From Furcasterigmium furcatum (taxonomy: Eukaryota > Ascomycota > Sordariomycetes > Glomerellales > Plectosphaerellaceae), in assembly GCA_001599815.1 (NCBI GenBank), contig BCIA01000003.1:5743598-5807597 (forward strand): 64,000 nt of DNA, read 5' to 3'. This document shows, one piece after another, positions 43,475 to 54,040 of the stretch. A program made the translations under genes and the position numbers. The notes under the pieces are model-generated. The model was not told the origin of the DNA and searched no databases. It was given only the letters and a program-made list of their open reading frames with translations. The stretch's first letter is position 1. Each line of letters starts with the position of its first letter.

Positions 43475-45758
43475 TTAAGAGAGGAAGCTCTTGATGAAGG
43501 ACTGGGTGACGTCCTTGAGCTTGGCCTCAAGCTCCTTGCTGAGGGCGCCCTCCTTGTCGATGGTGGCGATCAGCTCAGACTCGTTGGTCTTGAGGTGGTT
43601 GAGGAAGTCGGCCTCCCACTCGAGGATCCTGTTGACGGGAACGTTGTCGAGGAAGCCATTGATACCGGCGTAGATGAGGGGAACCATCTCGTTGACGGCC
43701 ATGGGGGAGTACTGCTTCTGCTTGAGGAGCTCGGTCAACTGCGCGTGTGTTAGTGACATGCTCATCCACTGAAGCGCTGCTGGAGATACTTACGCGCTCA
43801 CCACGGTTCAGGACCTGCTTGGTGGAGGCATCGAGATCAGAGCCGAACTGGGCGAAGGCGGCAACCTCACGGTACTGGGCCAAGAAGAGCTTGAGCGAGC
43901 CGGCGACCTGCTTCATGGCCTTGACCTGGGCAGCGGAACCGACACGAGAGACGGAAAGACCGACGTTGATGGCGGGACGGATACCCTTGTAGAAGAGCTC
44001 GGCCTCCAGGAAGATCTGACCATCAGTGATGGAAATGACGTTGGTGGGAATGTAAGCGGACACATCACCGCCCTGGGTCTCGATGATGGGCAGGGCGGTC
44101 ATGGAACCACCGCCGTGGGTCTTGTTGTTCATCTTCGCGGAACGCTCGAGGAGACGAGAGTGCAGGTAGAAGACGTCACCGGGGTAAGCCTCACGGCCGG
44201 GGGGACGGCGGAGGAGAAGAGACATCTGACGGTAGGCAACGGCCTGCTTCGAGAGATCATCGTAGATGATCAGAGAATGCATGCCATTGTCCCTGAAGTA
44301 TTCTCCAATCGAGGACTTTAGAGATGCACAAGATGATTAGTTTTATGCTCGGATCATCGACGTAGGAGTTAGTTAACTTACACCGGTGAAGGGGGCGATG
44401 TACTGCAGAGGGGCGGCCTCGGAGGCAGTGGCGGCAACGACGACGGAGTACTTCATGGCGTCGTTCTCCTCGAGGGTCTGGACGAGCTGGGCAACGGTGG
44501 AACGCTTCTGGCCAACGGCGACGTAGACACAGTAGAGCTTCTTGGTCTCGTCGCTGGTGGAGTTCCAGCGCTTCTGGTTGAGGATGGCGTCGAGGGCGAC
44601 GGCAGTCTTGCCGGTCTGACGATCACCGATGATCAGCTCACGCTGACCACGGCCGATGGGGACCATGGCGTCGATGGACTTCAGACCAGTCTGCACGGGC
44701 TGGTTGACGGACTGGCGGGGCAGAATGCCGGGAGCCTTGAGCTGGGCACGGCGCCTCAACTTGGTGTTGAGGGGACCCTTGCCGTCGATGGGGTTGCCGA
44801 GGGCGTCGACGACACGGCCGAGCAGCTCGGGGCCGACGGGGACGTCGACCTGATGGATGTTAGCAATGTATGTCCCAACAAGTGCCGAGACAGGGGCAAC
44901 TCACAATCTCGCCGGTACGCTTGACGGTCTCACCCTCCTTGACGAGACGATCGGAACCGAACAGCACAACACCGACCTGGCCGGCCTCGAGGTTCATGCA
45001 CATGCCCTTGACGCCGGAGGCGAACCTAATGTCGGTCAGCTAAAGCTTGTCGCAAGGGTCAATGGGGGTTGGGACGCACTCGACAAGCTCCTCGGCCTGG
45101 ACGTTGGCCATGCCGTGCACACGGGCGATACCATCACTGTCGGGGAAAAAAAAATCGTCAGCATATCCGGGAATTGATGCACGATTGCCCAGCCATCCTC
45201 CATGGGTCTCCGAGGCGGCGGCGACGCTGTTGTTGCGTTGCCGGTCCCGACCTCCGCTCCTCCGTGTTTGGTGATGGCCGGTGCCAAGCCAATACGTACC
45301 CAACGGACAGGACACGGCCAGTCTCAGCGAGGTTGGACTCCTCCTGGACGCCGCGGATGCGCTGCTCGAGAATGGAGGAAACCTCGGTCGGCGTGGCCTT
45401 GGCCTCAGCGTAGGTGCGAACCTGCATCGATGCGACGGCGGGTGCGGCATTTCGGACCTGGGCGGTTGAAAAACAAGTTAGCCGAAGCCCGAAAATGCTA
45501 TGGGCGACCGTCCCCCAACCAACGACACGGCAACAAGGAAGCTCGGGAAAAGCTCGACCAGGCCCTCGGAACAGCTCCAGCGATACCAATTGAGCTCGGA
45601 GAACGCCCATTGATGCCCCTCGAGATGTTTTCCGGCGTCTTTTGATGGGATTGGGGCGTGTTCGGGGATGGAAAGGGACGACTTACGGCAGCGACCCTGC
45701 CGGCGGCAGAGACGGCACCGACGGCGCGCGTCGACTGGCGGAGGGCGTTGCGGAACAT
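43475..45758 (-). CDS. ATP1: Mitochondrial F1 ATP synthase subunit alpha
   Basis: Seven exons (45758-45687, 45457-45300, 45136-45080, 45025-44905, 44849-44382, 44315-43794, 43738-43475) give 553 residues. The N-terminal targeting sequence is MFRNALRQSTRAVGAVSAAG. Features: GDGIARVHGM, Walker A GDRQTGKTAVALD, IYDDLSKQAVAYRQ, the HGGGSMTALPIIETQGGD segment and the alpha-subunit arginine-finger region SVSRVGSAAQ. The subunit forms the F1 hexamer with beta in the matrix and carries non-catalytic nucleotide sites. Length and content are those of a normal functional ATP1. Confidence 0.98.
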
Positions 45759-46797
45759 ATTAGGGGATCTTCGACGCTGTCTAGATCAAGGGAGGATCAA
45801 TTGCAGCGAGTGCAATTGAGGTTGAGGGGAGATTGGGAGGGTTGATGGTCCTTTGCAGGAGAGCAGATGGAGTCTTTTTTGGAGGAAGACCACGGCAAGA
45901 GGGAAAAGACGAGCGAGATGGGGGAGACCTGCCGGGTGGGCCGCTCCCGCCCGGTAACACCAATCAGAGCGCGCCCTCCAGCTCGATGCCTCAGTCAGCC
46001 CGGAAACACCCTAACAATTTTTTAAATAACGTGCCAACGGGCCTTGTTGGCCTTCCGAAAAGCCCCATCCAATGGGCCGCAGCGGGTGATCCTTCATCTC
46101 CTCGCCGGCGCTGCTACTTGAATGAGCAAGTTCGCACAGGTGATGGCTTCAATCTTCGCTGGCATGGAATTTTGATTTCTTCTGAAGTGATTTTTTCCAT
46201 TGAATGACTATCTTTGCTGCACCACCATTGCATTGCCTCTCACCCCCGAGGGCAAACCACGCATGTGCCAATGGACCACGTCCGGTTGTCCGACAGCTCC
46301 GGATGCCTCAGGAAACAACATGGCCCTTCTGTTCACGATGTTGCCGATGCCAGCCTGAGTACCGTGCCCGCGGATCTGAACGAAGTGAATTGGAGAGGCC
46401 TCTCGAGTCGCTGCTGAGACAAGGGTGGGACACATCCAGGAAAATGCCGGAAGACGTCTACCACAATATTGAGTCTTCGAAAACTACATGCATAGACGGC
46501 CAACTGCTTTGGCCTCATCACGGTCGACAACACCGGCACATCACATCACATCATCGAGGAAATGGAGCAGGGTGGAAGCCGGCATGATGCCGGTCGGTCT
46601 CTGAGGCCGTTGCTTGCTTGCATTGTCTGCAAACGAAGCTCAAGGAGGAAAGCTGCTAAACCAGCAGGGAATATACACGCCCAAAGCCGTTTTCCGTTTC
46701 GCCGTTGACCCAGATTCATCATTGAACCATCCCAGAAAATTTCAAGTCATGCTGCAGCAGCGGGCTGCCGCGGCGTCCGCACACGCAGATGGCGCGC
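45759..46797. promoter_or_regulatory. ATP1 upstream region with CCAAT boxes
   Basis: About 1.04 kb between ATP1 and RPL11. A CCAATCA box lies at 45960-45966, about 200 bp upstream of the ATP1 ATG. A second CCAAT is at about 46069, and an ACCCTAA word at about 46007. CCAAT boxes bind the Hap complex that controls fungal respiratory genes, so the first is a reasonable candidate, though not proven. No gene seen. Confidence 0.35.
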
Positions 46798-47427
46798 TTA
46801 CCGGACGATGCCGTCGAACCTCGACTTGAACCACTTGACGGTCTCCTCGCGCTTGATCTTGTGCTGGGAGCCGATCTTGCCCTTGGCGCGCCTGCGGGTG
46901 GCGACACGCTCGCCCTTGCGGGTCATGCAGGCGTAGAAGTCCATGCCGTAGATACCGATGGAGGGGTCGTACTTGATGCCGAGATCGATGTGCTCGCTGA
47001 TACCGAAGCCAAAGTTGCCGGTCTCAGAGAAGTTGCGCTTGCGGAGCTCGTACTCCTTGACCTTGAGGCCACGCTCGAGAATCTCCTCGGCCTGGACGGG
47101 AGGGGTTAGCGGTCGCAAGACGACGAGCGAAGAAGTGAAGCCGACATACCTTGGGGCCACGGACGGTGACGTGGACAGAGATCTTCTCGTTACGGCGGAT
47201 ACCGAAGGTACGGACGGTGTAACGGGCCTTGCCTGGGTGGTTGTCAGTCTTGTTCCTCGACAATCGGATCGTCGAGGCGGCCTACTGTAGACGGGGGTTT
47301 GACCGGACAGCTGCTCGAGCACCTTGGCGGCACGAGTAAGCCTGTCACCAGACTCGCCGACGGAAATGTTGAGGACGAGCTTCTGGAGGTGAAGCTCCCT
47401 CATGGGGTTCTGGGCCTTCTCGGACAT
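46798..47427 (-). CDS. RPL11: 60S ribosomal protein L11 (uL5)
   Basis: Three exons (47427-47286, 47232-47150, 47091-46798) give 172 residues. The sequence runs from MSEKAQNPMRELHLQKLVLN to KREETVKWFKSRFDGIVR, including SGQTPVYSKARYTVRTFGIR and FGFGISEHIDLGIKYDPSIG, all strongly conserved in eukaryotic uL5. It binds 5S rRNA in the central protuberance of the large subunit. It is head-to-head with the SmB gene, 438 bp between start codons. Confidence 0.98.
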   Translation of the reverse strand: MSEKAQNPMRELHLQKLVLNISVGESGDRLTRAAKVLEQLSGQTPVYSRPPRRSDCRGTRLTTTQARPVTPSVPSVSAVTRRSLSTSPSVAPRYVGFTSSLVVLRPLTPPVQAEEILERGLKVKEYELRKRNFSETGNFGFGISEHIDLGIKYDPSIGIYGMDFYACMTRKGERVATRRRAKGKIGSQHKIKREETVKWFKSRFDGIVR

Positions 47428-47865
47428 TTTGGCGGTGGTGTCGACGGCGGTTGGGGAGTTTGTCGATTTGTCGTTGGGCGTGATGGGATCAAAAAGTTCG
47501 GAGCGAGTTTCTCACGAGGAGTAGAATTTGGAGGGTTTCGCAGCCCTCCTGTGGGTGGCCCCTGCGCCGTTACGATGGTGGGCGACGACCCACCCGCCCG
47601 AAAGGGCTTAGTGGACTCGTGCTGGCGGCTTCGAGAAGCCGATATTTTACCGGCCAATGCTCAGCCTTCTGGGGAGAGCTTCAGCCTGCCGTGAAATTTC
47701 CCATTCCCGATACCTCATACCCACCTCGACCTTTACCTGAGCTCTGCAACCGCAAAGCACTCGTCGGTCGCGCAGCAGTCATATTGACCACTGCACACTC
47801 AAATACCAATTTTTGAAAAGATTTAGAGGAGCTGCTCACGCGGCCTCTCACGCGACACCGCAGAC
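47428..47865. promoter_or_regulatory. Divergent promoter RPL11 / SmB
   Basis: 438 bp between two housekeeping start codons on opposite strands, so probably a shared bidirectional promoter. No specific ribosomal-protein box could be assigned with confidence. Confidence 0.4.
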
Positions 47866-48819
47866 ATGGCGAACAAGCAGGGAAAGATGGTCAGTTCTCC
47901 CAACTTCGTCCTCGAAGCCCGTCATTGACCTCGCAGGCTAACATGATTCCCTCGCTCTCTAGGCCGGTTACGTACGTACACGACTCCCCGCGATCGCATT
48001 GCGCCCCGGCAGAGTTATCGCGACCACGGACTGACGCGTGTTCCAGATCAACTACCGGATGAGGGTCACTCTGAACGACGGGCGCCAGATGACGGGCCAG
48101 ATGCTCGCCTTTGACAAGGTCAGAATAGGGTCCCCTTGCCGTATTCTATGGTTCAACGACTGACGGCCTCGCAGCACATGAACCTCGTCCTCGCCGACAC
48201 CGAAGAATTCCGCCGCGTGAAGCGGAAGCAGAACAAGCCCGCCGCCCCTGGCGCAAGCGGCTCCGCGAGCCAAACAATCGAGACGGAGGAAAAGAGGACA
48301 CTGGGTCTTACCATCGTTCGCGGCGCGCAGATCGTGTCTCTCTCCGTCGAGTCGGAGCCCCCGGCCGACCCCAGCGCGCGTCTCGGCAAGACCGCACCCG
48401 GTGGTCTCCCGTCCAGCTTGGCTGCTGGTCCCGGCGTCGCCCGTCCTGCCGGCAGAGGTGCCGCGGCTCCCCCGTCTCTCGCGGTGAGTTTGGTTCATGG
48501 ACGACGAGATGATCTGTTTCTGACTGTGTTATAGGGACCTGCACCGGGCGTTGGTGGTGGTGCCCCTCCCCCTGGATTCCCCGGATTCCCCGGCGGTGCC
48601 CCTCCTTTCGGTGGACGTGGTGGTAAGTTTGGCACCCCTCGTCGAACAAGACAAGTCCAGTATGCTAACACTCTACCAGGCCCTCCTCCCGGCTTCCCTG
48701 GATCGTTCCCGCCCCCTGGATTCCCCGGCGCCCCTGGTGGCGGCTCGTTCCCTCCTCCTGGATTCCCCGGACCTCCCGGTGGCGGCCCTCCTGGCTTCAA
48801 CCCTCCGCCTCGGAGGTAG
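47866..48819 (+). CDS. SMB1: Small nuclear ribonucleoprotein SmB, with 9-nt exon
   Basis: Six exons (47866-47889, 47963-47971, 48047-48118, 48175-48483, 48535-48622, 48680-48819) give 213 residues. The Sm fold is clear: INYRMRVTLNDGRQMTGQML (Sm1) and HMNLVLADTEEFRRVKRKQ, later GLTIVRGAQIVSLSVE (Sm2). The tail is Gly/Pro-rich with repeats of PPPGFPG, as in SmB/B' of other eukaryotes. It is a core subunit of spliceosomal U1, U2, U4 and U5 snRNPs. Exon 2 is only nine bases (GCCGGTTAC, residues A-G-Y). It fills the three positions between KM and INYRM that are present in animal SmB (KMLQHIDYRMR), which supports it. Confidence 0.95.
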
Positions 48820-49511
48820 AATGACGAATAATGTGCTGAATTTGAGTCGCGATTTGGACTCAGGGTCGGTTTGTGAATACCACTGGCGTTTGGGGAGGTC
48901 TCAGAATACCAAAAAGGACGTTGAGATTCGTTCCTATAGAGTAGCGCAGTTCAGTGTCTTAAGGTCAATCAGATCGGCGTGAAATGCTCTCATCGGTTCT
49001 CCGGAGGTCTGTCCAGTTTGTCGTTGTGGTGATAGCTTCTCAATGCCTGGCTCATTGCAGTCTGTCAATGGCGGATGCATCCTTGACCTGCAGGATCACC
49101 ACCGGACTCTCCCCGGAATCTGCGGTGAGCCACCATCAAATCCTTCCCATCCTCTGCATGAAATACAAGAGCACAGCCTGCGCGATAGTTGCACGGCGTC
49201 AAGATTGAACGGTCACTTGCACGGGTTCCGGAGATGCGATCCGATATGGGGCACGTGACCTTATTCCCGGACTGCAGCCGCAATTCCCCGTCGATGTCGC
49301 AAAAAATCGGACTCCGCAACTCCAGTCATCCAATCCACGAATTGACATGTCCGATTCGAGCTCCGATATCCCTACCGGCCAAAGCTCCCCCAGAGCAACC
49401 ACCAACGCCAACCGTCGACTCCTCCGTTGTCGCCTGCACTTTTCCGTGGTTCCGTGAACGGCAGCTCAGCACATCCATCGACAGGATTGATTGACCACCC
49501 TCGAAGACAAA
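48820..49511. other. Intergenic, no gene seen
   Basis: About 690 bp between SmB and MPC1, both on the plus strand. It presumably holds the SmB 3' UTR and MPC1 promoter. Confidence 0.4.
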
Positions 49512-50212
49512 ATGGCTGCTTTCATCAAGGCGATCAACGCGCGGATCCGCGCCAACCCGGCCCTGGACTACTTCTGCTCAACGCGTACGTTGCCCGCAAT
49601 CCCTTCATCATGTCCATGTCGCTTTGCCGGAGGATATTTGGGAAGACGGAGGCCCTAGGAGCAGGGTCTGCTCCTGGTCTCGGGTCGATTGGTTCGAGAC
49701 GAGACTCGCCATGCTTTCCCCGGCTTGGACAATCACCGCAGGCTTCAACTCTCCTCAAGACTTGATCGTTGACATATCCGCCCTTGTAGATTTCTGGGGC
49801 CCCGCCTCCAACTTCGGTATCCCCGTCGCCGCCGTCCTCGACACCCAAAAGTCCCCTGACCTGTGAGCCTCGCCCGTCGACCCCCGCCGCGCCCAGGCGC
49901 CCAGCAGCGGACCACCTCAGACTCGGACAAGAACCATACTGACCATGGCAATTCAGGATCTCCGGCCAGATGACTGGCGCCCTCATCATCTACTCCGCCA
50001 CATTCATGCGCTACTCCCTCGCCGTCACGCCCAAGAACTACCTCCTCTTCCTCTGCCACTTCGTCAACGAGGGCTCCCAGCTGACGCAGGGCTACCGATA
50101 CCTGAACTGGCACCACTGGGGAGGCAAGGAGGCCGCCGCGACCGCCACGGATAACGTGAAGGGCACAGTTGAGGCCGTTAAGGAGAAGGCCAAGGAGGTG
50201 GCTGGCAAATAA
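49512..50212 (+). CDS. MPC1: Mitochondrial pyruvate carrier subunit 1
   Basis: Three exons (49512-49584, 49790-49862, 49957-50212) give 133 residues. Family hallmarks: HFWGPASNFGIPVAAVLDTQ, KSPDLISGQMTGALIIYSAT and FMRYSLAVTPKNYLL, then ACHLVN-like CHFVNEGSQLTQGYRYLNW. The subunit is an inner-membrane protein that pairs with another MPC subunit to import pyruvate into the matrix. The C-terminal 25 residues (EAAATATDNVKGTVEAVKEK) extend beyond the conserved core as a helical tail. MPC1 and pyruvate carboxylase, 4 kb apart, both handle pyruvate. The adjacency may be chance. Confidence 0.95.
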
Positions 50213-51310
50213 TTGAGGCCGGGAGTGTAGGTAGGCAGAGGCATGGAGGCTGCGTCCGTGGAGGACTGAAATACGTCTCCGAGGCAGCCAACTTGTTGTG
50301 TCGGGAGGAGATGGGCCGCTCTCGGCCATTGCTCTCAACGGGCCAAAGAAGTTGAGAGTAAGGGGACGAGGACGCGGTACTGAGGTATCCAGGATGGGGG
50401 AGACACAGAGGCCCCTGAACATGCATGGGCGTTTGGCTTCTGCCGCGTGTTCCCGTGCCATCCTAGCACCCATCGCTGGACAGACACTCAGTTTCCAGTC
50501 TCGCGTATCAATAAAGAATAATTTTTCCCAAGCAGCTTTTAGAGACGACATCGCTCGGGCCAAGGCCTCACGTCCAAGCCTAAGAGGCACAGATCCAGAA
50601 ACGCAAGCGCTGCCCGCGCACGCAGGAGGGGAGAGCAATCTTAAGTCTGTCAACATGAAGGCGAGGCTTCCACCAATGAACTTATGGCCGGGGTTGCTCG
50701 CGCCCGAGATATCAATTATCCGAACGTCAGTGGAGTTTATGGTCGAAGAGACTCTTCAGAAGCCTCGCTCCCCTCTGCTTGTGATGTCTTACTGTGAGAC
50801 GATTTCGCTCGATGTCCCTACCATTACCAAAGGGGCACACCTTCTCTGCCCCTTCCGGCCTGTTTCATTATCTTCGAGCCGACTTCAAAACATAGGTGAC
50901 GAAATAGCGTGGCAGTCCGTTGAGCGCCTTGATGACAGTATCCTGTCGGCTCCACTCGCCAAGGCAAGAGGAAGTGCCGAGTTGCGGGAATCAAGACGGA
51001 GATGATTGCGGTCAGGAGGTTGCATGGTCCCGGACGTCCGGGTGGTTCAAGAAGGACTCAATCTCTCCCCTTTCTTCCCGCTCTTCCCGCTCTTCCAGAG
51101 AAATTTCGGGCTCGTCCTCAATGGCAGCATATATCTTGTACGTGATCTGGGTTTGAAACAACTCGTCGGGGCCCCCGGCCTCGCTCCATCCAAACACTCA
51201 GACCGCAGCAGTGAATGCTCTGTGATAACTGACGAGGCTCTGCTGCGCAAAAAGAACATTGCTTGACTATGCTACTAACATGGCGACATAACACCCCAGA
51301 GATTATACCA
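50213..51310. other. Intergenic, no convincing gene
   Basis: About 1.1 kb downstream of MPC1. A plus-strand open frame at 50298-51005 starts with GTG, has no motif, and is overlapped by an equally long minus-strand frame, so it is not called. Confidence 0.4.
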
Positions 51311-51600
51311 GCTGCGCTCCTGCGGCGAGGCGACTGTCATCCGGTACGGCCAGCTGACCTTCTTGCTCAAAGACGGTTGTGACCACGAGGGTTCCAGCAC
51401 TATGTACGTACAGCTTTACACTTCAATACAAGCCATTAGCTTGGCTTGCGTTCAGGAACGCGTACCCCATGTGCCTGGGCATCAAGAACTGCTACGATTG
51501 CTCGCTGTACGAGCCCTACGAGGAATGCCCCTGGCGTCGCTCGGTCGTCCCGCTGCAAAGAGATGTTTGTGCCTCAGAGTATGCCGCTGTTAGCACAGCT
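51311..51600 (+). CDS. Possible small Cys-rich protein gene or fragment
   Basis: Looks coding but the ends are unresolved. After an acceptor-like CTAAC...CCCCAG (about 51275-51301) the frame reads QLRSCGEATVIRYGQLTFLL and DGCDHEGSSTM. A GTACGT...TTCAG intron at 51413-51454 would join it to NAYPMCLGIKNCYDCSLYEP and YEECPWRRSVVPLQRDVC. Eight Cys occur in about 75 residues. No start exon or signal peptide was found upstream, and the downstream frame may splice at GTATGC near 51580 or run on to 51708. It could be a small secreted protein with an unseen first exon, or a pseudogene. Note the secreted-protein gene that follows. Confidence 0.35.
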
Positions 51601-51898
51601 TTGGGCCTTTGTGAGACATTTCACAAGGCTCTTCGAATCGGGAAGATGTTTGCCAACAAGGTATCTCAAGGGTTGGGTGCAGTCAAGTACGAAGAAGGTA
51701 TGCAGTGAATTTTGAAGATGTCATGAGGCAGCGAGTAGCTTTCATAGGTCTGAAAAGCATAAAAGCTAAGCAGTTCTGGCACTTCTCTCGTCTCATGATC
51801 AGTCTCAGAGATCTATCAGTTCTTCTCAGGATAGATGATATAAGAAGCGTCGTCACCGACTCTCACTGCGTCTCCATCTTTGACCAGCTACATCAACA

Positions 51899-52801
51899 AT
51901 GCAGTGGCGTTCTCTCCTCGCTGCCCTCCAGCTGGCAGTCACTGCCACCCTCGTGTCCGGCCTGCCAGCACAGGATGGCAGTCTCGAAGCGAGAGACTAC
52001 CACGTTAAGCGGGACGGCGACGAGGAAACACATATCTTCAGGCGCGATGCTCCCATCACCGCACGAGACCTCGAGCTAGCCGAGCTGAATGGCATCAACC
52101 TCACTCGCAGTAAGCTCTCTTATTCGCTCTAGAGAGCGCCATACTAACATAAAACGCCAGTGTATAAGCACTCTGTCATCAAGCGCAGCGACGGCGACGA
52201 TTTCACCATCTGGGTGAGCAACGACTTCACGGATAATATTCTCGACGCGGATGATGACTCCAGCTCTGTCTCCAACAAACCGGATTCCTCGGGAGGGGAT
52301 GAAAATTCGAGCAACCTTGATACGCGCCAGCTCGCTGCGCGCCCGATCAAAAATTACAAGCATGCTCTCTATCCTTCGCCCCAAAGGGCCTTCTGCCCCG
52401 ACGTCACCTATACCAGCCTCACCAATTCTGGCTCGCCCTTTACTGGCGGTGTTTTGGAGATGATGAGGTTTTACCAGCGTACTAACAACGCTGGTTGGTT
52501 TTTTGATGCCTTCGAGGGGCAGGATTGGAGGGATCTTCTCATCGGGGGATCCAACAGCGGCTACAACGCCGTCCTCAAGATGCAGAAGCACAGATCCGCC
52601 TACGGCCAGAACATCAGAATCAGCGTCCTCGATGCTCGCATTCTTCTTACTGCTGCTCACGATAGGTTTCGGCGGAAGTACGGCCTATCCTGGAGGGGCT
52701 CTGCAAAGGGCACTATTAATTGCCCTGATGCCTATCCCGGTTTTGGGAATCCCGGCCTGAACTGGGAGCTCTTATGGACCAGTCAAAATCCCTTCAGCTG
52801 A
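51899..52801 (+). CDS. Secreted protein with Kex2-type sites, unrecognised
   Basis: Two exons (51899-52109 and 52161-52801) give 283 residues. The signal peptide is MQWRSLLAALQLAVTATLVS with cleavage likely after GLPA. The next 90 residues look like a pro-region with dibasic Kex2-type sites (HVKRDGDE, IFRRDAP, VIKRSDGDD) and an acidic stretch. The remaining domain (about residues 125-283) includes AFCPDVTYTSL, FYQRTNNAGWFFDAFEGQDW, YGQNIRISVLDARILL and GTINCPDAYPGFGNPGLNW, with two Cys. I do not recognise the domain. Codon use is less GC-rich than in neighbours, and the gene sits in a gene-poor pocket, as effector-like genes often do. Confidence 0.75.
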
Positions 52802-54040
52802 GTGTCATACGGAGGGACGATAGAGGGTACGCTTCTGGCAGGCAGGACTGGCCTCTCTCGCTACACTCGCAGCCTTGCATTATCTTATGGCCGAACTATC
52901 TACCATGCCAGGTCAGGTATCGGATTCCGGCAGGCAACCTTTACTTCGTTGAGTTTATGCTGCTCCATTCACTATCTTAATCAGTTTCATTACTCTACTA
53001 TGCGTTGAATATACCAAATGAAACAACACGCAAGATACCGTCTGATGTGGCCCTCCAATCGTCCGCTATCTTCTTCGATATGCCTATTAGCTGTGTACAC
53101 TGACCATTATGTTATGACCAAGATCGACGCAGGAGGTTAAAGACACTAGACTGGAGGCGCCCAATTCATCCGGGTTGTAGTTAGCGGGCCTGCCAATGGA
53201 ACTTATTGGATCACATGGCATGAGTCGATGCCATATGGCTCGTTATTCGAGAGAAGCACTCTGGAGAGCAGCTGGAGAAGCCTCGAAGGAAAGGGCCGCT
53301 GACGAAGAGCCGCCTCATCTACTCAACATCTTCTCCCAATATAAAATTCCTCACCTTGGCGGGAGCCTGCTCTGGTGCCGTCATAGCCGCTTGTTTTCGT
53401 TATGGCGTTCACCCACAATCACTTGCGCGATAAGTAGCATCCAACACCACCTTGTCTATTCAAGTCTGTAAGATGTAATAGAACTCTGAGCGGCAGGGGA
53501 TTGGTCCATATGTATGAACAAATGGCGGTTGACTGCGACTGTGATCTCGCAGCCAGTACGTGCTGCTGTGATTCAACGACTGTCGTTGAGACCCCGAGGC
53601 ATTTCGATCGCCGACCTCGCTCGGCCCGGGTCCCTCACATTGCGCCGCATTGGCACATCCTCGGTACGCCGCCGTGCCGTAATGTCATGGCGCCCTACCC
53701 GTCTCGTCTCGCGCCGTCGCATCAATGTGGTACCTACTCAGGTGCTCAGGTAATAACCTTCCGGATCAGTCCGTCCTTCAAGCCTTCTATTGCTTGCGAA
53801 GGGGGGCGTAGCAAGCGAAGCACTGTGGATTCCCCAACATCCACTCCATCTCACGCAAGTTGATGACGGCCGTCTTCAAAGGGGAATGAAATCATTTTGC
53901 TACTAGGACTAGGAGGATAACAACCAAGTATAACCCATACTGCGCGCCAGGACATTTGTACGTTCGTAAGCTCATCTTCAGCTCCGTCCAAGGATACCCT
54001 CTATGAATGTCTGCTTCTTGTCTTTGGTCTTCCACACTGC
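52802..54040. other. Intergenic, no gene seen
   Basis: About 1.2 kb, relatively AT-richer than the rest, between the secreted-protein gene and the 3' end of PYC. Open frames are short and without motifs. Confidence 0.4.

Noticed and set aside
50298..51005. 235-codon plus-strand open frame after MPC1
   Set aside because: Starts at GTG, mixed composition, no conserved stretch. A minus-strand frame of 303 codons overlaps much of it.
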